A stretch of 64,000 nt of DNA from Oribacterium sp. C9 (GCF_002007235.1 NZ_MUHW01000021.1:1-64000); one strand, 5' to 3'; numbered from the stretch's first letter, positions 35,708 to 43,882 are shown. Translations and numbers: made by a program. Notes: generated by a model from the sequence alone, not told the origin.

Positions 35708-36475
35708 TTATGCCGCTTCTTTCACCAGGGTGCTCATGCCGCAGATCGTCGCTGTATTCTTCTTGAAGCGAACAAGAACGATGAGCTCATAGATCAGCAG
35801 GGCCACATAACCAATTAGGGCTCTGATCATGCCGCTCACCTCACCCCTCATCATACTGGAGTTGAAGGCAGTGCATACATCGTACAACGTATGGACGACA
35901 ATGGGAACAAGAAGCGCCAGCACATAGTTCAGAACAACAGAGCCTTTACCGTTCAGTTTGCTGAACTTCGCCCTTCCCAAAAACTCCGCCATGACCATAT
36001 TGAAAGTCATATGCGCAGGGACAGAAATCATTCTCACAATTGTGGAGACGATGGTCGCATCGTCTGCACCATAAGAAAACTCCTCAATAATGGAAAAGCC
36101 GATACCCACGCACGCACCGATCAGAATGTACTCATAAACGTTTTTAACCTTTTTGCGAAAGATGAGCAGTATAACGATGATCAGGATCAGCTTGGCAATC
36201 TCCTCCAGACCGCCGGCGAGAATGAGGGCGCGCTCCAAAGACTGGATCAAGTTCATTTCGGACAGCTTCACAGCATTCGGGTCCGCTGCCATTGCCTTAA
36301 GGTAGCGCATGGAGAAGGGAATCGTCAACGGATGAGAGAGCAAGCCGATAGCAATGGGGAGCAGGGCCTGCAGCCAGCCAACGGGCTCTGGAATTTCTCT
36401 CTTGACCATTCTCCAATACAGGAAGCCAAGAAAAACAATAGTAATCGCTGTTGAAAGAATAGACATGGCGTTCAT
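35708..36475 (-). CDS. PrsW-family glutamic-type intramembrane protease
   Basis: This 255-aa protein has about seven or eight membrane segments. The PrsW hallmarks are GGLEEIAKLI (about residues 87-96, the EExxK motif), GIGFSIIEEFSYG (about 124-136, with FxxxE) and a His in VPAHMTFNMVMAEF and VVHTLYD further on. PrsW cleaves anti-sigma factors in Bacillus and Clostridium; related CPBP enzymes process peptides. It stands alone, and codon use appears richer in G and C than the flanking defence genes, which together with nearby phage and recombinase debris suggests transfer. Confidence 0.85.
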   Translation of the reverse strand: MNAMSILSTAITIVFLGFLYWRMVKREIPEPVGWLQALLPIAIGLLSHPLTIPFSMRYLKAMAADPNAVKLSEMNLIQSLERALILAGGLEEIAKLILIIVILLIFRKKVKNVYEYILIGACVGIGFSIIEEFSYGADDATIVSTIVRMISVPAHMTFNMVMAEFLGRAKFSKLNGKGSVVLNYVLALLVPIVVHTLYDVCTAFNSSMMRGEVSGMIRALIGYVALLIYELIVLVRFKKNTATICGMSTLVKEAA

Positions 36476-36654
36476 GTGTGTTGTCTCCTTTTTTTGATTG
36501 CCTATTATAGCACAGAATCTTTTGGGGGAAGATGCAATATATTCTCCATTGATTCCTGATTCTCTCCACTATTCTGCTGTAGACATTCTCGTTATACCGG
36601 CATATACCGATTTGTTTAATAAACCAATTCTACTTTCTTTGAAAACAAAAATAA

Positions 36655-36696
36655 AGCCCACATATGAGGTGTATACCTCCTCACATGTGAGCCTTA
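36655..36696 (-). terminator. Terminator-like hairpin after the recombinase remnant
   Basis: On the minus strand GCTCACATGTGAGG pairs with CCTCATATGTGGGC over 14 bp (including G-U pairs), followed by TTTATTTTTG. It follows the broken serine recombinase at 36708. Confidence 0.65.
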
Positions 36697-36707
36697 TATT
36701 TCATTCT

Positions 36708-36921
36708 TTATTTAACTGTAATTGGTATATCGGACCCATCAATGAATCTGAATATTATTGTGCCGTCATTCTTTGCTTCAAGTTCACTCACCATCACTCC
36801 GAACAATACCTCGTCAAATTCTGTGATGGACCATCCAGGTTTTGAAGTTCATTAATGAAGTTATCCAAAAGGGCCTGGCGTTCATTGATCTCTTGTATCT
36901 TCTGCTCTAATGCATCATAAA
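36708..36921 (-). pseudogene. C-terminal remnant of a large serine recombinase
   Basis: On the minus strand one frame reads ALEQKIQEINERQALLDNF followed by INELQNLDGP, then stops; the adjacent frame reads ITEFDEVLFGVMVSELEAK and then GTIIFRFIDGSDIPITVK before TAA at 36708-36710. A coiled region followed by ITEFDE, a small beta domain and DGS/DGT near the end is the usual C-terminus of large serine recombinases of Clostridial integrative elements. The frame change near 36830 and the absent N-terminus mark it as a remnant. Confidence 0.6.
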
Positions 36922-36936
36922 ATATGGCAAAATAAA

Positions 36937-36963
36937 ACACCAATAGGTATTCCCTATTGATGT
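36937..36963 (-). terminator. Terminator of the 76-aa gene
   Basis: The stem ACATCAATAGG/CCTATTGGTGT (11 bp with one G-U) lies 8 bp after the stop of the small membrane protein gene and is followed by TTTATTTT on the minus strand. Confidence 0.7.
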
Positions 36964-36970
36964 TTTTACA

Positions 36971-37201
36971 TTATTGTTTATCACTATTTTTTTGCTTATG
37001 AAAAGCGATATATTCTTTGATGAATTTTACTGTAAAAAAGATTACAGCAAAAATTCGTAATATTAAACTCCCTAATGATTCTTCATATCTTTTGTATATA
37101 AATGTTTCAACAAGAAGAGCAATCCATATAGCTGCTGATAGTCCATATCCTATAAGTGATTTAACTGTTATTTTCTCTTTTGGCATGTTTACTCCCTTCA
37201 C
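36971..37201 (-). CDS. Small two-helix membrane protein, 76 aa
   Basis: The product starts MKGVNMPKEKITVKSLIG and has two predicted membrane helices at about residues 17-34 and 44-66, with a basic tail (HKQKNSDKQ). The internal Met of MPKEKITVK may be the true start (AGGGAG upstream). No family is recognised. It has its own terminator and lies among recombinase and phage debris, so it may be cargo of a former mobile element. Confidence 0.5.
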   Translation of the reverse strand: MKGVNMPKEKITVKSLIGYGLSAAIWIALLVETFIYKRYEESLGSLILRIFAVIFFTVKFIKEYIAFHKQKNSDKQ

Positions 37202-37315
37202 AAATTATATGTTTACACTACTGATAATAAGGCAGTATAAATCGCTAAACTATATGTTGTAAATTACTGCATACTTAAAAAATGTGAAGATATATGGAAT
37301 ACTGTAATAATATGT

Positions 37316-37609
37316 TCAGAAGCTATCAAAATCTTCTTGTGAAGCAACCTGCCTATACTTATCATCATGGATGTCATTACCAGATTCGATTATCATATCC
37401 ATGACAAGCCCTTCCTCTACCTGATCAAGTTCTGATAGTGAAAAGCCCAACTGCTTAGCCCTTAGCATGAATACTGCCGTGTTTACTTCTCGTTCAGTTG
37501 GGCGGCTACTTTTTTTGCCTTTGATGATGTTGCTCTTGATCCAAGGTAGAGACTTACAAAGTCCTGCATATGCATGAAAAGTTCTGCTCCATCGAACTGA
37601 TCCGCCCAT
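37316..37609 (-). pseudogene. Phage tail assembly chaperone-like remnant (-1 frame part)
   Basis: The reliable part is residues 38-97: a PTEREVNTAVFMLRAKQLGF stretch, SLSELDQVEEGLVMDMIIE, SGNDIHDDKYRQVASQEDFD. This pattern (LRAKQLG...SELD..., ESGND..., TQEDFD) is that of small tail proteins located next to the tape measure gene in siphophages of Firmicutes. No other tail genes flank it, so it is a leftover. The upstream part overlaps in another frame the 55-aa frame at 37483-37650, joined by a seven-A slippery run at 37510-37516. Confidence 0.5.
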
Positions 37610-37650
37610 TCGATGAAGTTATCTACGTTGAGCTTACTGCACCTTTCCAT
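37483..37650 (-). CDS. Short ORF (55 aa) overlapping the phage remnant
   Basis: This frame reads MERCSKLNVDNFIEWADQF then DGAELFMHMQDFVSLYLGSR and ends with VAAQLNEK. It looks coding but has no clear ribosome site and begins 11 bp after the MazG-like gene. At its end codons GCA AAA AAA GTA contain A AAA AAA, which would allow a -1 shift into the tail-chaperone frame, as in lambda G/GT. It may be the first half of such a pair or only a decayed piece. Confidence 0.35.
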   Translation of the reverse strand: MERCSKLNVDNFIEWADQFDGAELFMHMQDFVSLYLGSRATSSKAKKVAAQLNEK

Positions 37651-37661
37651 GTTCTAGTATC

Positions 37662-37982
37662 TTACAGTTGATTGTACTTATCCGCTTTACCCTTTGCCTT
37701 CTCAACAGGATACTTTGCTTCATTCTGAGACATCTTATTATTGATAATCTCATCGGCATCCAAACCAAGCTTGTCCAGGAGATTCTGGCTATAAACCATC
37801 ACATCTGCAAGTTCCTCTTTGACGTGCTCCAAGTCATATTCCTCTTCAGACCACTGAAAGCACTCAAGTAATTCTGCAGCTTCAATCACGATTGACTTTG
37901 CAAGATTTGCCGGTGAATGAAATTGATCCCAATCACGATCCTCTGTGAATTTTCTGATTCTATCTATAGTTTCCTTCTTCAT
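37662..37982 (-). CDS. MazG-like nucleotide pyrophosphohydrolase
   Basis: The 106-aa protein belongs to the MazG/RS21-C6 all-alpha NTP pyrophosphohydrolases. The metal-binding acidic motifs are EAAELLECFQW (about residues 34-44) and EELADVMVYSQNLLD (about 57-71), with the usual tail NEAKYPVEKAKGKADKY. Such enzymes hydrolyse non-canonical or excess (d)NTPs. It begins 8 bp after the stop of the GIY-YIG/helicase gene and is surely cotranscribed with it. The pairing suggests a joint role in phage defence or DNA repair. Confidence 0.92.
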   Translation of the reverse strand: MKKETIDRIRKFTEDRDWDQFHSPANLAKSIVIEAAELLECFQWSEEEYDLEHVKEELADVMVYSQNLLDKLGLDADEIINNKMSQNEAKYPVEKAKGKADKYNQL

Positions 37983-37990
37983 ATCGTTCC

Positions 37991-39574
37991 TTACTTTATC
38001 TCAATATATTCACTCAAATAATTTCTTAAATCTTCATCACACACATAAAGATATGTACCTTTTATGCCGCGTGTCATAAGCACATAATATATATTCTTTA
38101 TATACTCCAATAATTCTTCATATGTCGCGGTTTTCTTTCCATTACTGTCAAAATATTGATCCGGTCTAATAATAATCTTCCCGTTTTCCTTATCATAACC
38201 AATATCCCGTCCTAAAATAACAAACGCATAATTCAAATCATATCCTTGAATCGAATGAATACATCCAACCTCATCGATTGCTTCTTCCGTATGAACCCAT
38301 CCTTCTGTACAGTGATTCCACATACGTTTTATGCCCTGAATTTCAATATCTTTTAATGACTGATCCTTTTTACTGATCCAAGGCCATGCATAGCCGGCAA
38401 CCATTCTAGATAAACCACATTCTGATTCTTTTTTATACAAATCCTTTTCAAATTCACGGAAATCTTTATATAACTTGAAATCGTACTTTTCAGAGAAATA
38501 TTTTTCCTTACATCTGCCTGACAAAACATCCTTTATAAATTCGACGTAGCCATTTCCACCAAGAACTCGCATCTGAGTCAAAAGACTAAAATATGCAATC
38601 GTTCTTTTATTGAATGCATCTTCCATCTTTTTATCAAAACGTTCAAAATCTATTCCTGATGGTCCAACCACCTGCATACTGTCATAAAACAGAACCGTAC
38701 AATCAGACTGTTTAATAATCCAATCTAACTCATCTGCATCTGTTGTAAGACCTAGCTTCTTACAATTATCCTTAAACGTTCCCATATAAGAAATGTTCTT
38801 ATACTGGTGAAGTCGGTGCGCTTCATCCACCAAAAGAATATCATAATGCTTTTTTGTCACATCCGATGGTGATAGTACCTGTGAAGGAGATAATCCATAT
38901 ATGCTTTTAAAGATTCTCTTCATGGTCTTTCTTAGAGATATCTGCGGTACGACAAATCCAATTGATTTATTCGCATATTCATCGAGATCAGAAAGATACT
39001 TCATAAGGTAAACCGCCACAATGGTCTTTCCACTTCCCGGCATTCCATTTACAACCACACGATTTACCGAACCTTCTTTTATCTTTGACAGAATCTCTTC
39101 TACCGATTTTCTCTGACTATCATTTAATTCCTTATACGGAGAATATTTAAATAAATCTGAGTTTTCAATTTCCTCAAGTGAATGCTTTACCAGCTTTTCT
39201 TTTTGAAGTTTTCTCCAGAGTGAGGCAAACATTTCATCGTACTCTTTTTTTCGATAATATTGCTTGTCTGCAATTCCGTTATTTTTATTCATTACTTCAT
39301 AAAGTTCATCCGCAACAACGTATTGAATCAATTTGGATTCATAATCAAATGTCACTGATTGGTTGAACATCTTAGAATAAATAAAATGAACTTTATCAAA
39401 GATTCGTTTTTCTTCATTGGTAGCATGCTGAGTCATTCTGGTTTTCGCATGAGTTGACTCACCTACATAAGCCTGCTTTCCGTTTTCCAAAATATAAAGC
39501 ATCGGCCAGTTATCAAGATATTCCTCATCGCTATATTTACTATTTTTAAAATCCCCAGTAATAATTTTAAACAT
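37991..39574 (-). CDS. GIY-YIG nuclease-SF1 helicase fusion (DUF2075 type)
   Basis: The 527-aa protein begins with a GIY-YIG-like nuclease domain: MLYILENGKQAYVGEST (about residues 25-41), the Arg of HAKTRMTQH and the Glu of FDYESKLIQYV (about 76-86). The helicase/ATPase part has motif I GMPGSGKTIVAVYL (about 176-189), motif II LLVDEAHRL, motif QMRVLGGNG, motif V IHSIQGYDLNYAFVILG and motif VI YYVLMTRGIKGTYLYV. This is the DUF2075 superfamily 1 group. It is the first gene of a two-gene unit with MazG. Restriction-like or repair functions are possible; I infer defence from the island context. Confidence 0.9.
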   Translation of the reverse strand: MFKIITGDFKNSKYSDEEYLDNWPMLYILENGKQAYVGESTHAKTRMTQHATNEEKRIFDKVHFIYSKMFNQSVTFDYESKLIQYVVADELYEVMNKNNGIADKQYYRKKEYDEMFASLWRKLQKEKLVKHSLEEIENSDLFKYSPYKELNDSQRKSVEEILSKIKEGSVNRVVVNGMPGSGKTIVAVYLMKYLSDLDEYANKSIGFVVPQISLRKTMKRIFKSIYGLSPSQVLSPSDVTKKHYDILLVDEAHRLHQYKNISYMGTFKDNCKKLGLTTDADELDWIIKQSDCTVLFYDSMQVVGPSGIDFERFDKKMEDAFNKRTIAYFSLLTQMRVLGGNGYVEFIKDVLSGRCKEKYFSEKYDFKLYKDFREFEKDLYKKESECGLSRMVAGYAWPWISKKDQSLKDIEIQGIKRMWNHCTEGWVHTEEAIDEVGCIHSIQGYDLNYAFVILGRDIGYDKENGKIIIRPDQYFDSNGKKTATYEELLEYIKNIYYVLMTRGIKGTYLYVCDEDLRNYLSEYIEIK

Positions 39575-39786
39575 ATCAATTCACTATTATCACATTACCC
39601 ACTTTAAAACCGTCATTTTCGAAATTCTTAAGGTTTTTATAATTTCATCTTTTCTTTAAATTAAAGGAAAAATCGACTTTTTTAACCTCTACAAAATCCC
39701 TTTTATTTTTAGGTACTTATTAGTGTTTTTCGGCGATAGCAGCCTGTAGTGGTGTGCTATCCTACGACACTTTTTCCACTATCTAA

Positions 39787-40977
39787 TCATTTCAATAACC
39801 ACTTTGTTAAATCCAAGACTTTTATCCCCTCGATATCATAATCTTCATGTGATGTGTTGGCGATTAACACTTTAGGATATGCATCTTTAATCGCCTTTAG
39901 CGGCGCAAGTTCTCTTTCTAAAGTAGTTGGGTCAGAAATATTATCAGATACCTGTATATACAGTTTTTCATTTTGCTTCATTGCCACAAAATCTATTTCT
40001 TTCTGATAAAGTTTACCCACATAAATCTCATAACCTCTTCTAAGCAACTCTAATGCAACTATATTTTCGTAAGCTCTGCCATAATCCATGTTTCTTGTTC
40101 CAAGCATAGCATAACGAAATCCTAAATCACTTAGATAATATTTGTCTGATGTTTCTAGGTACTTTTTCCCCCGTATGTCATATCGTTTCACTTTGTAGAA
40201 CATAAAAGCGCTGCAAAGATATTTTATATAATTGCCAACAGTTATATGATTGGTTTCAACTTTATTTTGCTTAAAAATGTTACTAACCTTACTGGCAGAT
40301 GTAAGATTAGAGATATTATCCATCATATAATCGGTTAATGAATCTAGCAGAGCCTCTTCTTTAATTCCATATTTATCTACGAGATCACGTTTTATAATTG
40401 TAGTATAAACATCCTTTATATATGATGCCTTATCATCGTTTTCATCATATACATAAGATCCCGCCAATCCACCATTCATAACATAAGAGTCCAAAACATC
40501 TGCCGTGTTAGAATCATATCCATAGTATTCGCAATACTCTGAGAAACTAAATGGGTAAACTGGAATTTCTATGAATCTACCAGTAAATAATGTCGACAAA
40601 TCTGAGCTTAATAAAAATGCATTTGAACCTGTGATATAGATATCATACTTACGGCTGTTATATAAACTATTAATAGCAAGCTCAAATTTATCACACATTT
40701 GAACCTCATCAACAACAATAACATTAGATTTGCCCGTAACGTATTGCCCCTCGCAATAACTATACAGCTCCTTGTATGTCTTTAAATCGTCAAATTTTAA
40801 ATCTGCAAAATCAACAAATATTATATTTGTATCCTCATTAGTTCGAATCCAATCCATATATGCACGTACTAATTCCGATTTTCCAGAACGTCTTACCCCT
40901 GTTATTATCTTAATATCAGGAGTATTTCTTAATCTTATAAGTCTATTCAAATAATCTTTTCGATCTATGATTTTCAT
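39787..40977 (-). CDS. AAA_14/DUF4143 ATPase
   Basis: The 396-aa protein shows the common prokaryotic ATPase pattern: RKDYLNRLIRLRNTPDIKII, Walker A GVRRSGKSELV (about residues 27-37), Walker B NVIVVDEVQMCDKF (about 84-97), sensor ITGSNAFLLSSDL, and a C-terminal DUF4143 nuclease-like domain with GRAYENIVALELLRRGYEIYVGK (E) and KEIDFVAMK (D). These proteins are frequent in mobile DNA; their role is poorly known. It is monocistronic, with lower GC than the core genes. Confidence 0.9.
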   Translation of the reverse strand: MKIIDRKDYLNRLIRLRNTPDIKIITGVRRSGKSELVRAYMDWIRTNEDTNIIFVDFADLKFDDLKTYKELYSYCEGQYVTGKSNVIVVDEVQMCDKFELAINSLYNSRKYDIYITGSNAFLLSSDLSTLFTGRFIEIPVYPFSFSEYCEYYGYDSNTADVLDSYVMNGGLAGSYVYDENDDKASYIKDVYTTIIKRDLVDKYGIKEEALLDSLTDYMMDNISNLTSASKVSNIFKQNKVETNHITVGNYIKYLCSAFMFYKVKRYDIRGKKYLETSDKYYLSDLGFRYAMLGTRNMDYGRAYENIVALELLRRGYEIYVGKLYQKEIDFVAMKQNEKLYIQVSDNISDPTTLERELAPLKAIKDAYPKVLIANTSHEDYDIEGIKVLDLTKWLLK

Positions 40978-41349
40978 ACATATCTCGCTTTCAAAACTTT
41001 AATAATTTTTATCTTTTGAAAACATTATACTATTTACTTTCAAAATCAACAATATTTTTCATTTTTGAAAGTATATAGCATTCATATCTATAGTATTATC
41101 CTTAAATAATGTCTGTAATACTGTGATTGCTGAATTGAAAAATGCCATTTTGATACCCTTTCGGATACTCGCCGCTGCATGGCGTACCTTCATCCAACAT
41201 CCCTTCATTCACTTAAATACCTTCATAACTCATACCTTCATCTGGAAGCAGCGAGCCTCCGAATTTTCCTTTCTTAAAAATATGATTAATAGTTTCGTCT
41301 CATGTCCATTCCTGCGCTAAAAATGGGCATAATAATAGACCAGTACGAA
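40978..41349. other. Gene-free spacer left of the insertion sequence
   Basis: No convincing gene. Four copies of CCTTCAT lie at 41187, 41202, 41220 and 41235 (spacing 15, 18, 15), a short degenerate tandem repeat. The promoter of the AAA_14 gene probably lies in the AT-rich DNA around 40985-41080. Confidence 0.5.
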
Positions 41350-41398
41350 TCTTGATATGTACCCTCTTTACTGGACAACCAGTAAGGAGGGTATTTTT

Positions 41399-41968
41399 AT
41401 GCACTATAGCTATCTTTTCAAAAGAAACGCAGTAGATTTGTATCGTCAAGGTCTTTGGCCTGATACGCCAGATGGTATTAGTACGAAGAACTTTCGTAAC
41501 ACTATACGAGGCTGGGCCAGAATTGAAGAATCTTGCGGCCCTGATGCTCTAAGACACAAATCACAGAACAAAGAATGGACTCCAGAGGAGCGTTATACCT
41601 TAGTTGCGCGTGTTTTGGCAGGTGAGTCTCTCAAGAGTGTTGCTTATTCGATTGGAGTTACTTATAGTCAACTTCAACAATGGGTTCGCAAATATAAGAT
41701 TTATGGTTACAATGGTCTTATACCAAAACAGAAAGGGCGTAAACCGAAGGACTCAGATATGAAAAAAATTGGAACAAGAAAACCACCAAAACCTAATGAA
41801 TCTGAGTATGAAGAACTAATCCGCTTAAGAGCTGAAAATGCATACATAAAAGCTGAAATCGAAGTAATAAAAAAAGAGATCGCCTTGAGAGAAGAAAAGG
41901 AAGCTGCGCGACTCAAGGCGAAAAATCAGCAATCATTAAAGAACTCAGAGAAAACGGATTCCAATTAA
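41399..41968 (+). CDS. IS3-family transposase OrfA (helix-turn-helix)
   Basis: I place the start at 41399 (MHYSYLFKRNAVDLY; GGAGG seven bases upstream), giving 189 aa; a longer frame starts inside the terminal repeat. Two helix-turn-helix units (about residues 8-40 and 60-100: TPEERYTLVARVLAGESL, YSQLQQWVRKYKIYGYNGL) bind the element ends, and a leucine-zipper-like tail (LIRLRAENAYIKAEIEVIKKE) follows. At ATA AAA AAA GAG (41867-41878) a -1 frameshift would produce the OrfAB fusion. Confidence 0.92.
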   Translation: MHYSYLFKRNAVDLYRQGLWPDTPDGISTKNFRNTIRGWARIEESCGPDALRHKSQNKEWTPEERYTLVARVLAGESLKSVAYSIGVTYSQLQQWVRKYKIYGYNGLIPKQKGRKPKDSDMKKIGTRKPPKPNESEYEELIRLRAENAYIKAEIEVIKKEIALREEKEAARLKAKNQQSLKNSEKTDSN

Positions 41969-42786
41969 AACATCTTCTTAAGGCTATGCATATGGCTAAA
42001 TCGACTTACTATTTTGAGATAAACAAGAAAAATGTTGTTGGTGAACGTAATAAAAAAATACTTGAAGAAATACAAAGTATTTTTGAGTCGAACAAACGTA
42101 GATACGGCGTGAGACGAGTCCATCATGAATTGATAAATCGCGGATATCAAATAAACCATAAGCGAGTTCAACGCCTTATGCATGAAGCGGGATTGGCAGG
42201 AAAAAGACCAAAAGAAAAATACCATTCTTATAAAGGTGAAGTCGGAAAGATTGCTGATAATATAGTAAATAGGGACTTCAGTACAACTGCGCCTTTAGAG
42301 AAATGGACAACAGATGTATCACAGTTTAATTTTTCATGGGGAAAGTGCTATATATCTCCAGTACTGGATATGAATACAAATGAAATCATCTCATATGATT
42401 TATCGAGGAGTCCCAATCTGGAACAGATAGAAAGAATGCTTAATAGAGCTTTTGATAAGTTTCCTTCAGTTGAAGGCCTTATATTCCATTCTAATCAAGG
42501 CTGGCAGTATCAACATGCTTATTACAGAAACACTCTAAAAGAACATGGCATTATACAATCCATGTCACGAAAAGGTAACTGCTATGATAATTGTATTATG
42601 GAGACTTTCTTTGGAAGATTGAAAAATGAGATGTATTATGGCTATGAGAAAGAATATGCTTCTTTCGAAGAGTTCTCAAGATCTGTTGCAGAATATATAG
42701 ATTACTACAATAACAAAAGAATTCAGGCAAAAACAAAATGGATGCCACCTGTACAATACAGGATAGCATCCATGTGTTCCGCCTAG
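41869..42786 (+). CDS. IS3-family transposase OrfB (DDE domain), catalytic Asp replaced
   Basis: The first ATG is at 41986, but the frame is open back to the slippery site at 41869 and reads SAIIKELRENGFQLKHLLKA before MHMAKSTYYF, the normal start of OrfB domains, so translation by -1 frameshifting from orfA is likely. The DDE core has WTTDVSQFNF (first Asp present), HSNQGWQYQH where HSDQGWQYQ is expected (codon AAT at 42493-42495), and NCYDNCIMETFFGRLKNE (Glu present). The second Asp is therefore Asn. The C-terminus is complete (YYNNKRIQAKTKWMPP). Confidence 0.9.
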   Translation, partial: KKRDRLERRKGSCATQGEKSAIIKELRENGFQLKHLLKAMHMAKSTYYFEINKKNVVGERNKKILEEIQSIFESNKRRYGVRRVHHELINRGYQINHKRVQRLMHEAGLAGKRPKEKYHSYKGEVGKIADNIVNRDFSTTAPLEKWTTDVSQFNFSWGKCYISPVLDMNTNEIISYDLSRSPNLEQIERMLNRAFDKFPSVEGLIFHSNQGWQYQHAYYRNTLKEHGIIQSMSRKGNCYDNCIMETFFGRLKNEMYYGYEKEYASFEEFSRSVAEYIDYYNNKRIQAKTKWMPPVQYRIASMCSA

Positions 42787-42868
42787 TTCATAAATATGTG
42801 TCCAGGATTCTGGGTACATATCATCTGGGCGTCCCCAGGTGCACTGGCCTATGTATGGATCATTTTTG

Positions 42869-43822
42869 TTAATTTAATTTTTGAATATCCAACAAATCAA
42901 TTCCCATTATATCAAGTATACTATCAAAAGAAACTGTTACAAATTCTCCCTGATATCTTCTAATAATATCCATCAACTCAGAATAAAACTTCTTAAAATA
43001 ATTCTTATTAAGCATTATTTTTAAGTAAATAATAGCCACAACAATTCTTCTGTTATTATAGTTTGTCATTCCAAAATGACTCGCCATATTAACTACTCTA
43101 ACATTGCCAAAGTCAGAATTGTAAAGCCTCTCTTCATGGGCACATCTATTTCTAACTAAATTGAAAATTTTGAGTGCAGATTGCATATCTTCAGCACTAA
43201 CTCTAAGCAAATTAGTTGCGCCATATTGTTTTGCGAACTTATCTGAATAGTATTTAGCGATTGTGTTCTTCTCAGTATCCTTAAGAACATTATATAAATG
43301 AGACATGTTTCCAATTGTAAGATTATTAACTAACACCCACAAAGGTACAGACCCATAAGTTTCAATATAATGTTTTATCGCCCCTTCCTTATCCACTTGA
43401 TCATGAATAGTTTTAGTTAGGATAGACACCTGTTTCAAAACATTCTTGGGATTATTATCGACATAATTTTGTAATTCCAAGTATGAATTTGCTTTAGGGT
43501 ATTTTCTAGAAAACTCATGTGAAAAAACAGTTTTAAAGGAGTTTTCAAAAATAAGAATATATTTTAAAAACAAGAATCTTAGTTCCCTATCAAAGAGAAA
43601 AAGCGCCCTTAATTCTTTAAAATGAGTATTTGTTTGGTACTCCTCTGGATCTAAAGGAATACCATTAGCATCCTTTTTTAAAAACAAATCCTTGTATCCA
43701 TTTATAACGTTATAATAGTTTTCTTGTTCAAGAAATCGTTTGGGAGTTCCATCTGTTGGAACTATCATCCCCCTCTGTCGTAATATCGTTAATTGCTGGT
43801 TAAAAGTCTTATACTCTTTCAT
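42869..43822 (-). CDS. Abi_2 (AbiD/AbiF-like) abortive infection protein with HEPN motif
   Basis: The 317-aa protein matches the Abi_2 family: KTFNQQLTILRQRGM at the start, FLEQENYYNVINGYKDLF (about 29-46), ELRALFLFDRELRFLFLKYI (about 69-88), WVLVNNLTIGNMSHLYN, and LVRNRCAHEERLYN (about 217-230). The last holds R-x4-H (RNRCAH), the catalytic signature of HEPN ribonucleases. Family members kill or arrest phage-infected cells, presumably by RNA cleavage. It is preceded by a strong promoter and a short terminator-like RNA (43820-43911). An IS3 element inserted 45 bp beyond its stop. Confidence 0.92.
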   Translation of the reverse strand: MKEYKTFNQQLTILRQRGMIVPTDGTPKRFLEQENYYNVINGYKDLFLKKDANGIPLDPEEYQTNTHFKELRALFLFDRELRFLFLKYILIFENSFKTVFSHEFSRKYPKANSYLELQNYVDNNPKNVLKQVSILTKTIHDQVDKEGAIKHYIETYGSVPLWVLVNNLTIGNMSHLYNVLKDTEKNTIAKYYSDKFAKQYGATNLLRVSAEDMQSALKIFNLVRNRCAHEERLYNSDFGNVRVVNMASHFGMTNYNNRRIVVAIIYLKIMLNKNYFKKFYSELMDIIRRYQGEFVTVSFDSILDIMGIDLLDIQKLN

Positions 43823-43831
43823 ATTTTCTCC

Positions 43832-43876
43832 AAAAAAAATGGCCAGGGCGTCGTACGCTTCCTGACCTAATCTTAT
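43832..43876 (-). ncRNA. Short hairpin RNA upstream of abi (candidate RNA antitoxin or attenuator)
   Basis: Transcription from the promoter at 43883-43911 should start near 43876 on the minus strand. The RNA would contain GGTCAGG (43861-43867) pairing with CCTGGCC (43841-43847), an inner stem GCGT-ACG-ACGC with an AA bulge, and then eight U (43832-43839), so it would end as a 45-50 nt transcript. The abi ribosome site GGAG (43828-43831) directly follows. I recall that an RNA motif named abiF has been described upstream of genes of this family, and the arrangement fits. Confidence 0.7.
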
Positions 43877-43882
43877 GCTTAT

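Larger units (their letters stand above)
41350..42827 (+). mobile_element. IS3-family insertion sequence (IS150-like), with 3-bp target duplication
   Basis: The element spans 41353-42824 (1472 bp). Its ends share the terminal inverted repeat TGATATGTACCC, and inside this an additional CTGGACA match. The flanking TCT at 41350-41352 and 42825-42827 is a 3-bp target duplication, as expected for IS3. It holds orfA (41399-41968) and orfB joined by a -1 frameshift at A AAA AAA (41869-41875). An inverted repeat near the left end (TACTGG/CCAGTA) may hide the orfA ribosome site from outside transcripts. OrfB carries a D-to-N change in its catalytic triad, so this copy is probably inactive. Confidence 0.9.

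Noticed and set aside
39727-39775. Terminator after the AAA_14 gene
   Set aside because: GATAGCA/TGCTATC pairs, but the loop is long and no T run follows on the minus strand.
40845-40862. tRNA T-arm-like AGTTCGAATCC
   Set aside because: It lies inside the AAA_14 coding sequence, and no acceptor or anticodon stem surrounds it.
41123-41320. 65-codon plus-strand frame left of the IS element
   Set aside because: It lacks a ribosome site and its composition follows a CCTTCAT repeat; no family is recognisable.
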